Assembly: GCA_003647435.1 (NCBI GenBank)
Contig: QMMV01000011.1
Span: 1-15,080 of the forward strand
Source of the DNA: Deltaproteobacteria bacterium
GTDB taxonomy: Bacteria; Desulfobacterota; Desulfobacteria; Desulfobacterales; C00003060
Reading direction: 5' to 3'
Length of the DNA stretch: 15,080 nt
Both the position numbers and the translations under genes were made by a program. Below are positions 1 through 7,152 of the stretch, piece after piece. The number at the start of each line of letters is the position of its first letter. The first letter of the stretch is position 1. Under the pieces are notes generated by a model, which had not been told where the DNA came from, ran no database searches, and worked only from the letters and a program-made list of their open reading frames with translations.

Positions 1-69
1 TACTGGGACTGATCGCGCTCAAACTACCCCATGTTCTGGGTGTCGGCTATCAAACTGTAAATTTATGTC

Positions 70-238
70 TCGGAATCTCTATAACCTATTGACATCATAG
101 ATATTTATTAGCCCCATTGCAAACTCGCTCAGGGAATAATGGAATGATGGAACAGTGGAATGATGTACAAGAAAAAAAGACCAAAATCCTCTTGAACCCA
201 ATCTTCCACAATTCCATTATTCCAATTGTGAGCGAAGC
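70..238 (+). repeat. Dispersed foldback repeat, family 2, copy 1
   Basis: Positions 70-134 match the reverse complement of 5958-6022 without gaps: the first 17 bases are identical, and by eye about 52 of 65 bases agree. The far end (212-238) matches the reverse complement of 5878-5903. The middle has diverged. Within this copy there is a perfect 13-bp inverted repeat (133-145 against 211-223), flanked outside by a 6-bp one (126-131 against 229-234), so 126-234 can fold into a hairpin. No protein is encoded. It lies about 280 bp upstream of the ppiD-like gene. It may be a MITE-like or REP-like intergenic element; that reading is inference. Confidence 0.7.
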
Positions 239-401
239 GAACTAAGTTCGGAACGTACTGCTTACAGTTACCCCCTTCCCCGACTCTTTTTACAGGTTCA
301 TCAATTTTTTTGATAAGGCACAAGTGATGGCAAAAACAAAGTCTGGAAACACATGCTTTTAAAAGATGATTTCGTTGCCACCCTTCCTGTTGGTTTTCGC
401 A

Positions 402-430
402 TTGACTGGAGGCCTGTTTCTCGTTATAAG
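402..430 (+). promoter_or_regulatory. Putative sigma70 promoter for ppiD-rlpA
   Basis: TTGACT at 402-407 and TATAAG at 425-430 are separated by exactly 17 bases, each one mismatch from the consensus hexamer. Predicted transcription start is near 437, giving a leader of about 80 bases before the ATG at 517. The rest of 240-516 shows no gene or clear repeat. Confidence 0.5.
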
Positions 431-516
431 CGTTGTAAAAATTTGTCGGGTTGAGTGAAGAAGAAAAGTGTGGCAGTAAATGAAGTGAAAAAACTTGAAG
501 GGAAGACAGGTTTGTC

Positions 517-2412
517 ATGCTGAGCTTGATGAGAAAACATGCCGGCTCCTGGCTAATCAAACTGGCCTTAGGCGCCATTGTTATTGTCTTTATATTCTGG
601 GGAGTAGGAAGTTACAGGGCTCAAAGAGAAAACCGCGTTGCAGTTGTCAATGGAGCGGTTATTTCCTTAGATGAATACCGCGCTGTTTACGATCAATTGA
701 TCCAACAGTACAGGGAACAGTTTGGCGATTCCCTTGACGAAAACCTCATCAAGACCCTTGGTCTGAAAAAGAAGGCCTTGGATGAACTGATTGATCGGGA
801 GCTTCTTCTCCAGGAGGCAAACCGGCTTGGTCTGCGCGTAACGAAGGAGGAGCTTGCCAGGGCCATACAACAGGTGCCTGCCTTTCAAAGGAATGGGCAC
901 TTTGATCAGATGCAATACGAGCGGATATTGGCATACAATCGTATGAGCCCGGAGACATATGAGGCACGTAAGGCGCAAGCGTTAATTATGGAAAGGATCC
1001 AGGCCCTCATTCTTAGCTGTATCAAGGTGTCAGACGCTGAGGCATTAGAAACATTTAAGTGGCGTGAAAAGCAGGTGAGTTTCAAGTATGTGCTCTTTAA
1101 GCCATCTTCGTATCAGGATGTTAAGCCGACTCCAGAAGAAGTCAAAACTTATTTTAGTAAAAACAAAGAGCGATATGAGATACCGCCGAAGGTGAAAGTT
1201 CGCTATGTCACCTTCCCTTTCAAGGAGTTTGAGTCTAAGGCCAATATTTCGGAAGAAGAGATAAGCCAGTACTTTGAGCTGAACAAAGAACAATATGCGA
1301 CCCCGAAAAAAGTCAGGGCGCAACATATCCTTTTCAAGGTACCGCAGGATGCCAAACAAGAAGTAATAGACAGCGTGCGCAAAAAGGCTTTAAAGGTGCT
1401 TAAAGAGGCAAGGGCCGGCGCAGATTTCGCCACACTGGCCCGCAAGTATTCTGATGATCCCGGCAGCAAGAAAAAAGGCGGAGACCTCGGTTTTTTCACC
1501 AGAGATCGTATGGTTAAGCCATTCTCCGACGCTGCCTTTGCCCTGGCTCCAGGCAAGATCAGTGAGCCCGTTAGAACTCGTTTTGGCTGGCATCTCATCA
1601 AAGTCACAGCTGTTCAGGAGGCGAAAGAGCCGGTGCTTGCTGAAGTGTCAGACAAGATTCGGAGAAAGCTTGTCAAGGATGCAGCCAGAACTCTTGCCTA
1701 TGATCGTGCAAATGAGATCTATGACGCCTGTTACGCCGCGGGTCGTATAGATAGTGTGGCTGAGGCCTACAAGCTAAATGTACATGAGACACCTTTCTTT
1801 GCCAGAACAGAGTCTGTACCCGGAATAGCGATGACAGAGGAGTTTGCCAGAACAGCATTTGACCTCGAGGAAAATGAAATAAGTGAGCCCCTTGAGCTAT
1901 CCGATGGCTACTATATTCTTGAAAAGATTGATCAAAAACCATCCACCATTCCCGAGCTCAAGGCGGTAGAAAACAGGGTGCGCAAAGACCTAATCCGGGA
2001 CAGGCAACAAGAGCTGGCCAGCAACGATGCAGAGGACTTTTTGAATTGCCTGAAAGCTGGAGAGGAGTTTGAAAAAGAGGCCGGGAAACGCAAGCTTAAG
2101 GTAAAAACCACAGATTTTTTCAAGCGGTTTGGACCTATCCCGGGAATCGGCTTCGAGCAGGAACTCATCAATGCAGCGTTTTCGCTAACCCCTTCAAAGC
2201 CCTTAGCAGACACTGTCATCAAAGGAAACGAGGGCTATTACGTGATTTGTCTAAAGGAGCGAAAAGCGCCCGAAGAGAAGGAATTTGAAGCCAATAAATC
2301 GGAGATCAAGTCTCGCCTTATGCTTCAGAAACGCCAGGAGTGTATGGAGCAATGGCTTGCCGGGTTGCGCCGGCACAGTGACATCAGCATTGAAAAACAT
2401 TTTCTTGAATAA
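517..2412 (+). CDS. ppiD: PpiD/SurA-like periplasmic peptidyl-prolyl isomerase, membrane anchored
   Basis: The 631-residue protein has the layout of PpiD, the inner-membrane-anchored folding helper for proteins leaving the Sec translocon. A short basic N-terminus with MRKHAGSWLIK is followed by one hydrophobic segment (about residues 13-31), then a SurA_N-like helical region (about 40-180). One parvulin domain lies at about 267-364, with RAQHILF at 267-273, the stretch around DFATLARKYSDDPGS (303-317), GGDLGFF and FGWHLI at 356-361. The C-terminal part (about 420-620) is probably a degenerate second parvulin-like and chaperone region. Length is close to that of E. coli PpiD (about 620). The ATG at 517 has an AGG a few bases upstream. 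The stop overlaps the rlpA start (TAATG), so the two are probably co-translated. Family membership is firm; the strict orthology implied by the symbol is likely but unproven. Confidence 0.88.
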   Translation: MLSLMRKHAGSWLIKLALGAIVIVFIFWGVGSYRAQRENRVAVVNGAVISLDEYRAVYDQLIQQYREQFGDSLDENLIKTLGLKKKALDELIDRELLLQEANRLGLRVTKEELARAIQQVPAFQRNGHFDQMQYERILAYNRMSPETYEARKAQALIMERIQALILSCIKVSDAEALETFKWREKQVSFKYVLFKPSSYQDVKPTPEEVKTYFSKNKERYEIPPKVKVRYVTFPFKEFESKANISEEEISQYFELNKEQYATPKKVRAQHILFKVPQDAKQEVIDSVRKKALKVLKEARAGADFATLARKYSDDPGSKKKGGDLGFFTRDRMVKPFSDAAFALAPGKISEPVRTRFGWHLIKVTAVQEAKEPVLAEVSDKIRRKLVKDAARTLAYDRANEIYDACYAAGRIDSVAEAYKLNVHETPFFARTESVPGIAMTEEFARTAFDLEENEISEPLELSDGYYILEKIDQKPSTIPELKAVENRVRKDLIRDRQQELASNDAEDFLNCLKAGEEFEKEAGKRKLKVKTTDFFKRFGPIPGIGFEQELINAAFSLTPSKPLADTVIKGNEGYYVICLKERKAPEEKEFEANKSEIKSRLMLQKRQECMEQWLAGLRRHSDISIEKHFLE

Positions 2413-3170
2413 TGCGTAAAGCTACCGCTGCGCTTTTCAAGTTGCACATTACAGCAGGCGTTTGCGCGCTGTTTTTTCTAATCAGTTGTGCTGCACCCGA
2501 TAACAAACCGCCAGCCCGCCCACGATACCCTAAGCCTTATAAAGTCGGCAAACAGTGGTATCATCCCAAGAGAGATGCTGTCGGGTTTCGTCAGCGTGGG
2601 ATTGCCTCGTGGTATGGCGAGGATTTTCATGGTCATAGGACGGCCAGTGGCGAGATCTATAATATGCATGCAATGACGGCAGCCCACAAGACGTTACCTC
2701 TCGGGACCTATGTGAGGGTTCATAATCTGAGGAACGGGAAAAAGGTGGTAGTTAGAATAAACGATCGCGGCCCTTTTGTGCGTGGGCGAATCATTGATCT
2801 ATCGCGCCGGGCTGCTAAACGCATCGGCTTAGTGGGCCCGGGGACAGCGCCCGTGGAGATTGTCGCACTGGGAATACCGAAGCAGGTCACAGTCAATGGA
2901 AAGATTCGCAGGACATTTGACACTATAAATTATGATGTTGGAGATTTTACCATCCAGGTAGGTGCCTTCAGGGAAAAAGAAAAAGCATACAGGCTTAAGG
3001 AAAAGCTATCGCAAAGGTACAAAGGTGCTTACATTGCCAAGTACCAAAGCAGCTGCGGTATATTTTACAGGGTTCGGGTCGGTAGATGGATGAGTCTGGC
3101 GCAAGCCAGGCGATATGAAAGGATACTCGAAGCCAACGGGTATCCTGATGCAATTGTTGTGGCTCGTTAA
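2412..3170 (+). CDS. rlpA: RlpA-family septal ring lytic transglycosylase lipoprotein with SPOR domain
   Basis: RlpA proteins cleave glycan strands lacking stem peptides and act at the division septum. The 252-residue product has a lipoprotein signal: basic start, hydrophobic stretch, and lipobox LISC with Cys26. The double-psi beta-barrel runs about 62-155. It shows ASWYGEDFHG, RTASGE (E81), AAHKTLP (H92) and RINDRGP (D118), which match the conserved Glu, His and Asp of active RlpA, so the enzyme is probably functional. A SPOR domain (about 177-250; begins DFTIQVGAF) would bind denuded septal peptidoglycan. The start shares one base with the ppiD stop, indicating translational coupling. The 3' end overlaps the convergent IHF-like gene by 4 bp. 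Outer-membrane lipoprotein location is inferred from the lipobox. Confidence 0.92.
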   Translation: MRKATAALFKLHITAGVCALFFLISCAAPDNKPPARPRYPKPYKVGKQWYHPKRDAVGFRQRGIASWYGEDFHGHRTASGEIYNMHAMTAAHKTLPLGTYVRVHNLRNGKKVVVRINDRGPFVRGRIIDLSRRAAKRIGLVGPGTAPVEIVALGIPKQVTVNGKIRRTFDTINYDVGDFTIQVGAFREKEKAYRLKEKLSQRYKGAYIAKYQSSCGIFYRVRVGRWMSLAQARRYERILEANGYPDAIVVAR

Positions 3171-3454
3171 GAACCGGAGTTAATCTTTTTTCTTAAGATG
3201 CCTGAGGTCTTGAAAACAACAACCCTCCGGGGACGGAGTTGCAGGTCTTCGCGTGTTTGAGGATTGCGACCACGTCGGGCCTTTTTTTCCTTGACGATAA
3301 ATTTGCCGAACCCACTTATAAGAAGGTCCTCTCCGCCTTCCAGGGTGCGTTTTATGATTTCCAACAAGTCCTCAACAACTTCTTTGGCCCGGTTTTTCTT
3401 TAGACCAAGTTTGAGATAGACCTCGTTGACAATATCCTCTTTGGTCAAAGCCAT
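3167..3454 (-). CDS. ihfA: Integration host factor alpha-like DNA-bending protein (HU/IHF family)
   Basis: A 95-residue HU/IHF-family protein starting MALTKEDIVNEVYLKLGL. The body helices (about 1-48), the ISGFGKF turn, the DNA-embracing arm with GRNPQT (the proline that intercalates into DNA) and the C-terminal helix are all present. MALTK, and RRVV followed by FK, fit IhfA better than HU or IhfB, but family members are close and the subunit call is less sure. I choose the ATG at 3454 over an in-frame upstream ATG at 3481, because AAGGAG lies just upstream and family proteins begin here. The gene converges on rlpA with a 4-bp overlap of stop codons (TTAA). A likely promoter lies at 3524-3554. 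Confidence 0.85.
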   Translation of the reverse strand: MALTKEDIVNEVYLKLGLKKNRAKEVVEDLLEIIKRTLEGGEDLLISGFGKFIVKEKKARRGRNPQTREDLQLRPRRVVVFKTSGILRKKINSGS

Positions 3455-3523
3455 TATCTTTACTCCTTTCCTTTTGTGCAACTATTGGTTGAAACAGGAC
3501 AAAACCGGAACCTTTCAGTTCTC

Positions 3524-3554
3524 CTTATATGCATAAGTTTTGGAACACTGTCAA
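3524..3554 (-). promoter_or_regulatory. Putative sigma70 promoter for the IHF-like gene
   Basis: On the minus strand a perfect TTGACA (plus 3549-3554) is followed after 18-19 bases by ATATAA/TATAAG (plus 3524-3530). The spacer is slightly long. The leader to the ATG at 3454 would be about 60 bases. Confidence 0.45.
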
Positions 3555-3638
3555 GAATTTATTAATTACGAAATAAAAAATCGGCATCGGTGTAGATTTT
3601 TGAAAATATATGTGTATTTTTCAACAAGGATGGAGTGA

Positions 3639-4202
3639 GTGATTGAAAAATTGAAAATTATTTTTTTGGACAGAGACGGCGTTGTCAACAGAGATCGGCC
3701 TGATTATGTAAAAAGCTGGGCAGAGTTTGAGTTCTTGCCCGGAAGCTTAGAGGCCCTCAGGTTGCTGACAGCCAACCATTATCATCCTATTATAATTACA
3801 AATCAGTCCGTAATCAATCGAAAAATGGTTACAGAGGCAGAACTCAAAATGATTCATGAAAAGATGATAAGCGCTGTCGCCGCCCAGGGAGGCAAGATAG
3901 AAGCAGTTTACTATTGCCCTCATCTCCCTGAAGATGATTGCGACTGTCGCAAGCCAAAGCCAGGCCTGATTCTCCGCGCGCAAGCCGACTATGGGCTGGA
4001 TCTGTCTGACACGTGCATGGTAGGAGATAATTTAAAAGACATTCAATGTGCCCGCCTGGCAGGTTGCGGAAAGGCTATCCTGGTTCGCACCGGCCACGGC
4101 AAGTACGCCGAACGCATTTGCCGCGAGGTGAACGTATTGCCGGACTATGTGGCAGATGATCTGCTGACTGCTGTCAAATGGCTCCTTGAAAACGAGCGAT
4201 GA
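3639..4202 (+). CDS. gmhB: D-glycero-D-manno-heptose 1,7-bisphosphate 7-phosphatase (GmhB, HAD family)
   Basis: GmhB removes the 7-phosphate from heptose bisphosphate during ADP-heptose synthesis for the LPS inner core. The 187-residue protein carries HAD motif I as DRDGVVN (D11 and D13 the nucleophile and acid/base pair), motif II as TNQS (54-57), and motif IV as VGDNLKDI (128-135). The zinc loop characteristic of GmhB has C93-P-H95 and C101-D-C103 followed by RKPKPG (K105/K107). The start is GTG at 3639; AAGGA sits 8 bases upstream, and an ATG at 3630 runs straight into a stop. The family's TNQSGI appears here as TNQSVI, a minor variant. The gene ends 18 bp from the convergent larB. The related HisB-N phosphatase is an alternative, but the zinc loop and length favour GmhB. 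Confidence 0.9.
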   Translation: MIEKLKIIFLDRDGVVNRDRPDYVKSWAEFEFLPGSLEALRLLTANHYHPIIITNQSVINRKMVTEAELKMIHEKMISAVAAQGGKIEAVYYCPHLPEDDCDCRKPKPGLILRAQADYGLDLSDTCMVGDNLKDIQCARLAGCGKAILVRTGHGKYAERICREVNVLPDYVADDLLTAVKWLLENER

Positions 4203-4220
4203 AAGGTTGAGCATGCAGCT

Positions 4221-4985
4221 TTAGAGATCTCTATTCCCCAAATTGTTTATCAGGGCTGCTATATAGCCTGCTCCAAATCCATTGTCTATATTGACGACAC
4301 AAACATTAGAAGCGCAACTATTGAGCATTCCCAGCAAGGCAGTAATCCCGCCGAAACTTGTCCCGTAACCAACGCTGGTAGGAACACCAATCACCGGTTT
4401 GCCGACCAGCCCCCCCACGACACTTGGAAGAGCCCCTTCCATACCGGCCACTACGACAAAGACCGAGGCTTCGGACAGCAATCTGGCTTCATCCATCAAA
4501 CGGTGAATTCCGGAAACTCCTGCATCGTAAAGCTTTTTCACGCGGTGTCCCATGGTGGTAGCCGTGACTACAGCCTCTTCTGCCACAGGGATATCTGAGG
4601 TACCTGCGGCAATCACTGCAATAAGACCATTGTTTATTTTTCTAATAGGCTGTGATTCGTGTACCAGGATACGAGCTTCTCTGTAATATGTAGCATCAGG
4701 ATATTCTGCAAGGAGGGCCGCGGCTTTTTCAGGGCTCAGGCGGGTTACCATGATTGTATCTTTCTGCCTTGCTATGGCGTTCATAATTCCCAGGATGTGT
4801 TCCGGCGATTTGCCTTGTCCAAAGATCACCTCGGGAAAGCCTTTTCTCAAGGATCGATGGTGGTCCACGCGTGCGTAGGCAAGATCCTCAAATGGAAGGC
4901 GCTCCAGTTTGGAGACAGCTTCATCGATGCTCAAGCAGCCGGATGCAACTGACTTCAAAAGTTCTCTTAAGGTCTTTACATCCAT
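4221..4985 (-). CDS. larB: Nickel-pincer cofactor biosynthesis protein LarB (PurE-like)
   Basis: LarB carboxylates nicotinic acid adenine dinucleotide and cleaves its phosphoanhydride, the first step to the nickel-pincer nucleotide used by lactate racemase-family enzymes. The 254-residue product shows the family signatures: LARV-like ARVDHHRSLRKGFPEV (38-53), then a PurE-like domain with AAGTSDIPVAEE (127-138), AGMEGALPSVVGGL (180-193), VPTSVGYGTSFGG (201-213), MLNSC (C224) and NIDNGFGAG (232-240). C224 probably corresponds to the catalytic cysteine reported in Lactobacillus plantarum LarB. I choose ATG 4985 because family proteins begin at MDxKxLRELL; the frame is open to an ATG at 5093, but those extra residues look untypical. 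No clear Shine-Dalgarno is visible at 4985. No larC or larE is in the window. Confidence 0.9.
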   Translation of the reverse strand: MDVKTLRELLKSVASGCLSIDEAVSKLERLPFEDLAYARVDHHRSLRKGFPEVIFGQGKSPEHILGIMNAIARQKDTIMVTRLSPEKAAALLAEYPDATYYREARILVHESQPIRKINNGLIAVIAAGTSDIPVAEEAVVTATTMGHRVKKLYDAGVSGIHRLMDEARLLSEASVFVVVAGMEGALPSVVGGLVGKPVIGVPTSVGYGTSFGGITALLGMLNSCASNVCVVNIDNGFGAGYIAALINNLGNRDL

Positions 4986-5124
4986 CGTAATATTGAGTTT
5001 TTTTAGCAGGTTGGATTTTTTAAAAGATATGTTCGCTTTTTGAAAAGGCCAGAGTGATGCGAATTTTCTAACAGTGCCCTCATGGAAAGTCAACGATAAT
5101 TAAGTCCTTCGGCCAACAGATGAA

Positions 5125-5274
5125 GTACCATTTAAGCAGCATGTATAATCTTAGATTTTTGGTAACACTTTAGCTCTTTTAAAAAACAGACATACGCAAT
5201 AATATTTTCAAAAATCTAAACTGATACAAACTGATACGATTTTTGAAATTTTTCCTAAACGGCTAAACTGATAC
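5125..5274. repeat. Cluster of palindromic family-1 repeat units in alternating orientation
   Basis: This gap between the divergent larB and PPC-domain genes is packed with pieces of one repeat. A complete unit lies at 5162-5227. Just left, 5143-5161 is an inverted right half (TTAGATTTTTG, the reverse complement of 5209-5219). Just right, AAACTGATAC is duplicated at 5218-5227 and 5228-5237. Further right, 5263-5274 (CTAAACTGATAC) ends an inverted left half that starts near 5238. The pieces suggest repeated insertion or rearrangement of one element. Confidence 0.65.
5162..5227 (+). repeat. Family-1 palindromic repeat, intact 66-bp copy A
   Basis: Identical over all 66 bases to 12843-12908. 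The ends are imperfect 12-bp inverted repeats (GTAACACTTTAG and CTAAACTGATAC, 10 of 12 pairing). The inside is AT-rich, with a second inverted element (TTTTAAAA and ATATTTTCAAAA regions). It encodes no protein. Confidence 0.85.
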
Positions 5275-5281
5275 AACAAGA

Positions 5282-5310
5282 TCACTTAATAAAGCTTGAT
5301 TTTTAAGTGA
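5282..5310. promoter_or_regulatory. Perfect 8-bp inverted repeat upstream of the PPC gene
   Basis: TCACTTAA (5282-5289) and TTAAGTGA (5303-5310) are exact reverse complements, separated by 13 bases. They lie about 57 bp before the ATG at 5367, where an operator or leader hairpin could sit. No run of T follows, so it is not an obvious terminator. Function is unknown. Confidence 0.3.
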
Positions 5311-5366
5311 AACATGATATTTGGAAATGATCATATTACCATCTGCCGGCCTAAAGGAGACTGTAT

Positions 5367-5822
5367 ATGGAAAAGACGGCTTATGCCTCGGTCTCGGAGT
5401 TTAAACCGGGCCGTTTTCTCCTGGGAAAACTGCCTCAGAATGAGGACCTTATTGTATCCATTCTCGGCATTTGTGCGGCCAACTCTGTTCAGACAGCCGT
5501 ATTTTCTGTCATCGGTTCAGTTACATCAGCTACTTTGGGCTCCTACGACCAGTACCAGCATGTGTACGTGACATTTAAAAAATCGGAGCCTCTTGAGATC
5601 ATACATTGCACCGGAAATGTCTCCTTGAAAGAGGGGAACCCCCATGTCCATGCTCACGGCGTATTTGCCGACATGAACGGCCAGACTGTAGCCGGACACG
5701 TTTTCTCAAAAACCCTGATCTATGCAGGCGAGATCTTTATCCAGGAGCTCCTGGGCAAACCTCTGAGCAGAAAGTATGACGAGCGAACAGGGCTTTTTCT
5801 CTGGAACATGCCAGGGCCTTGA
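5367..5822 (+). CDS. PPC/DUF296 domain protein
   Basis: A 151-residue protein made of one PPC (Plants and Prokaryotes Conserved, DUF296) domain. In plants this domain accompanies AT-hook DNA-binding motifs; bacterial single-domain forms are trimeric and their role is largely unknown. The diagnostic stretch is present: GNVS (83-86), NPHVHAHG with H93, H95 and H97, then D102, and a later GH pair at H111. The clustered histidines resemble the metal-binding site seen in structures of this family. The ATG at 5367 follows AAAGGAG by six bases, a strong ribosome site. There is no signal peptide or membrane segment, so it is probably cytoplasmic. It is transcribed away from larB, with the repeat cluster and an inverted repeat between them. 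No functional partner is evident. Confidence 0.85.
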   Translation: MEKTAYASVSEFKPGRFLLGKLPQNEDLIVSILGICAANSVQTAVFSVIGSVTSATLGSYDQYQHVYVTFKKSEPLEIIHCTGNVSLKEGNPHVHAHGVFADMNGQTVAGHVFSKTLIYAGEIFIQELLGKPLSRKYDERTGLFLWNMPGP

Positions 5823-5877
5823 TGACCGCTCAAAGGAACTTTAGTTAGGACAACAGCCGGGAAAATAGAACTCAGGG

Positions 5878-6022
5878 GCTTCGCCCCAATTGGAATACTG
5901 GAACAACGGACACGTAGTGAAGCTCGCGCTCACGATGGGCACCGATATCCCCTCATCCCCTGATCGATGCTGCAACAGTGCAAATAAATAGCTATAATCT
6001 CAACTGGTTATAGAGATTCCGA
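5878..6022 (-). repeat. Dispersed repeat, family 2, copy 2 (inverted relative to copy 1)
   Basis: The reverse complement of 5958-6022 matches 70-134 along 65 ungapped bases, including a perfect 17-mer at 6006-6022. The reverse complement of 5878-5903 matches 212-238. The intervening part is not clearly alike. A compact hairpin, GGGGC TTC GCCCC (5875-5887), sits at its left edge. The rest of the 5823-6068 gap holds only a possible ilvE promoter. Confidence 0.7.
5992..6013 (+). promoter_or_regulatory. Possible -10 element and overlapping hairpin upstream of ilvE
   Basis: A perfect TATAAT lies at 5993-5998, but the -35 region 17 bases upstream (CTGCAA) is poor. CTATAA (5992-5997) and TTATAG (6008-6013) form a perfect 6-bp inverted repeat over the -10 and likely start site. 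It lies inside repeat family 2, so the repeat may have delivered a promoter. Weak evidence. Confidence 0.3.
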
Positions 6023-6068
6023 ACGTAGTAATTAATCGACGAAAAAATCATCAGGAGGCAACAAGAGA

Positions 6069-7142
6069 ATGGAACTGAAGATCAGCAAGGTTGACACACC
6101 GGGAAAGGTTCAGGATGATTCGGAACTTCCGTTTGGAGAGATTTTTACAGATCATATGTTCAACATGGACTACACGCCGGAATCTGGATGGCATAACGCA
6201 CGTATCGAACCTTATGCCCCTTTTGTTATGGATCCCGCCACGATGGTTCTTCACTATGGCCAGACCATCTTTGAAGGCCTGAAGGCATATCGAACCAAAG
6301 ATGGGAAGATCCAACTGTTCCGCGCGGATCAGAATATGGCAAGGTTCAATAGATCCGCGAGCGTTGTGTGCATCCCGAAAATCGATGAAGCCTTTGCCCT
6401 GCGGGCCATAAAGAAATTGGTCAGCATAGAAAAAGACTGGGTCCCAAGTGCCCCGGATACTTCTTTATATATTCGCCCCACTATCATAGCAACCGATCCT
6501 TATCTTGGCGTCCGCCCCTCCAGGACATATCGTTTTTTTATTATTCTATCCCCCGTGGGTGCCTACTATCCAGAAGGATTCAACCCTGTGAAGATATGGG
6601 TGACAGACAAATATGTGCGGGCAGCAAAGGGGGGCTTAGGAGAAGCCAAAACAGCCGCAAATTACGCAGCCAGCCTCTATGGTGCCGAAGTTGCCAAAAA
6701 GGCCGGGTACACCCAGGTGCTATGGCTTGATGCCGTAGAACATCGCTACATTGAAGAAGTGGGCACCATGAATATCTGTTTTATAATCGACGATGTGGTG
6801 GTTACCCCCGCCCTCACTGGCAGCATCCTGGCAGGGATTACCCGGGACTCTGTCCTTACCCTGGCTCGTCACTGGGGCATTAAGGTAGCCGAACGTCCAA
6901 TTACGATAGATGAAGTTATGGAGGCCCATAAGAATGGTGCTCTTCAAGAAGTATTCGGCACCGGAACGGCTGCTGTCATCTCTCCAGTAAGCCATCTGGC
7001 ATGGCACGATGAGGTGATTCAGATCGGAGACGGCGGTGTTGGACCAATGGCTCACAAATTTTACGAGGCCATCACTGATATCCAGTACGGACGCGCAGAG
7101 GACCCCTTTGGCTGGGTGGTTCCAGTGGAAGAAGACCTTTAG
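6069..7142 (+). CDS. ilvE: Branched-chain amino acid aminotransferase (class IV PLP enzyme)
   Basis: IlvE transfers the amino group between glutamate and the 2-oxo acids of leucine, isoleucine and valine. The 357-residue protein is the longer type of branched-chain aminotransferase (about 350-360 residues). Visible motifs: HYGQTIFEGLKAYR (62-75), the YIRP block (134-137), GGLGEAKTAANYAASL with the PLP-binding K194, YIEEVGTMN (227-235; the conserved Glu that contacts PLP), GSILAGITRDSVL (251-263) and GTGTAAVISPV (297-307). The usual GGTGEAKTAGNYA pattern is altered only slightly. AGGAGG lies at 6053-6058, ten bases before the ATG. The gene heads a run of four same-strand genes with very short gaps, so it is probably the first gene of an operon. 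D-amino-acid aminotransferase is unlikely given length and motifs. Confidence 0.93.
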   Translation: MELKISKVDTPGKVQDDSELPFGEIFTDHMFNMDYTPESGWHNARIEPYAPFVMDPATMVLHYGQTIFEGLKAYRTKDGKIQLFRADQNMARFNRSASVVCIPKIDEAFALRAIKKLVSIEKDWVPSAPDTSLYIRPTIIATDPYLGVRPSRTYRFFIILSPVGAYYPEGFNPVKIWVTDKYVRAAKGGLGEAKTAANYAASLYGAEVAKKAGYTQVLWLDAVEHRYIEEVGTMNICFIIDDVVVTPALTGSILAGITRDSVLTLARHWGIKVAERPITIDEVMEAHKNGALQEVFGTGTAAVISPVSHLAWHDEVIQIGDGGVGPMAHKFYEAITDIQYGRAEDPFGWVVPVEEDL

Positions 7143-7152
7143 TTTATCAAGC

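Noticed and set aside
129..578. 149-codon minus-strand open frame
   Set aside because: It covers the foldback repeat and the promoter region and overlaps the start of the ppiD-like gene; nothing in the protein looks real.
5875..5887. GGGGC TTC GCCCC hairpin as a terminator of the PPC gene
   Set aside because: The stem is good but no T run follows, and it falls at the edge of repeat family 2, so it is more likely part of that element.
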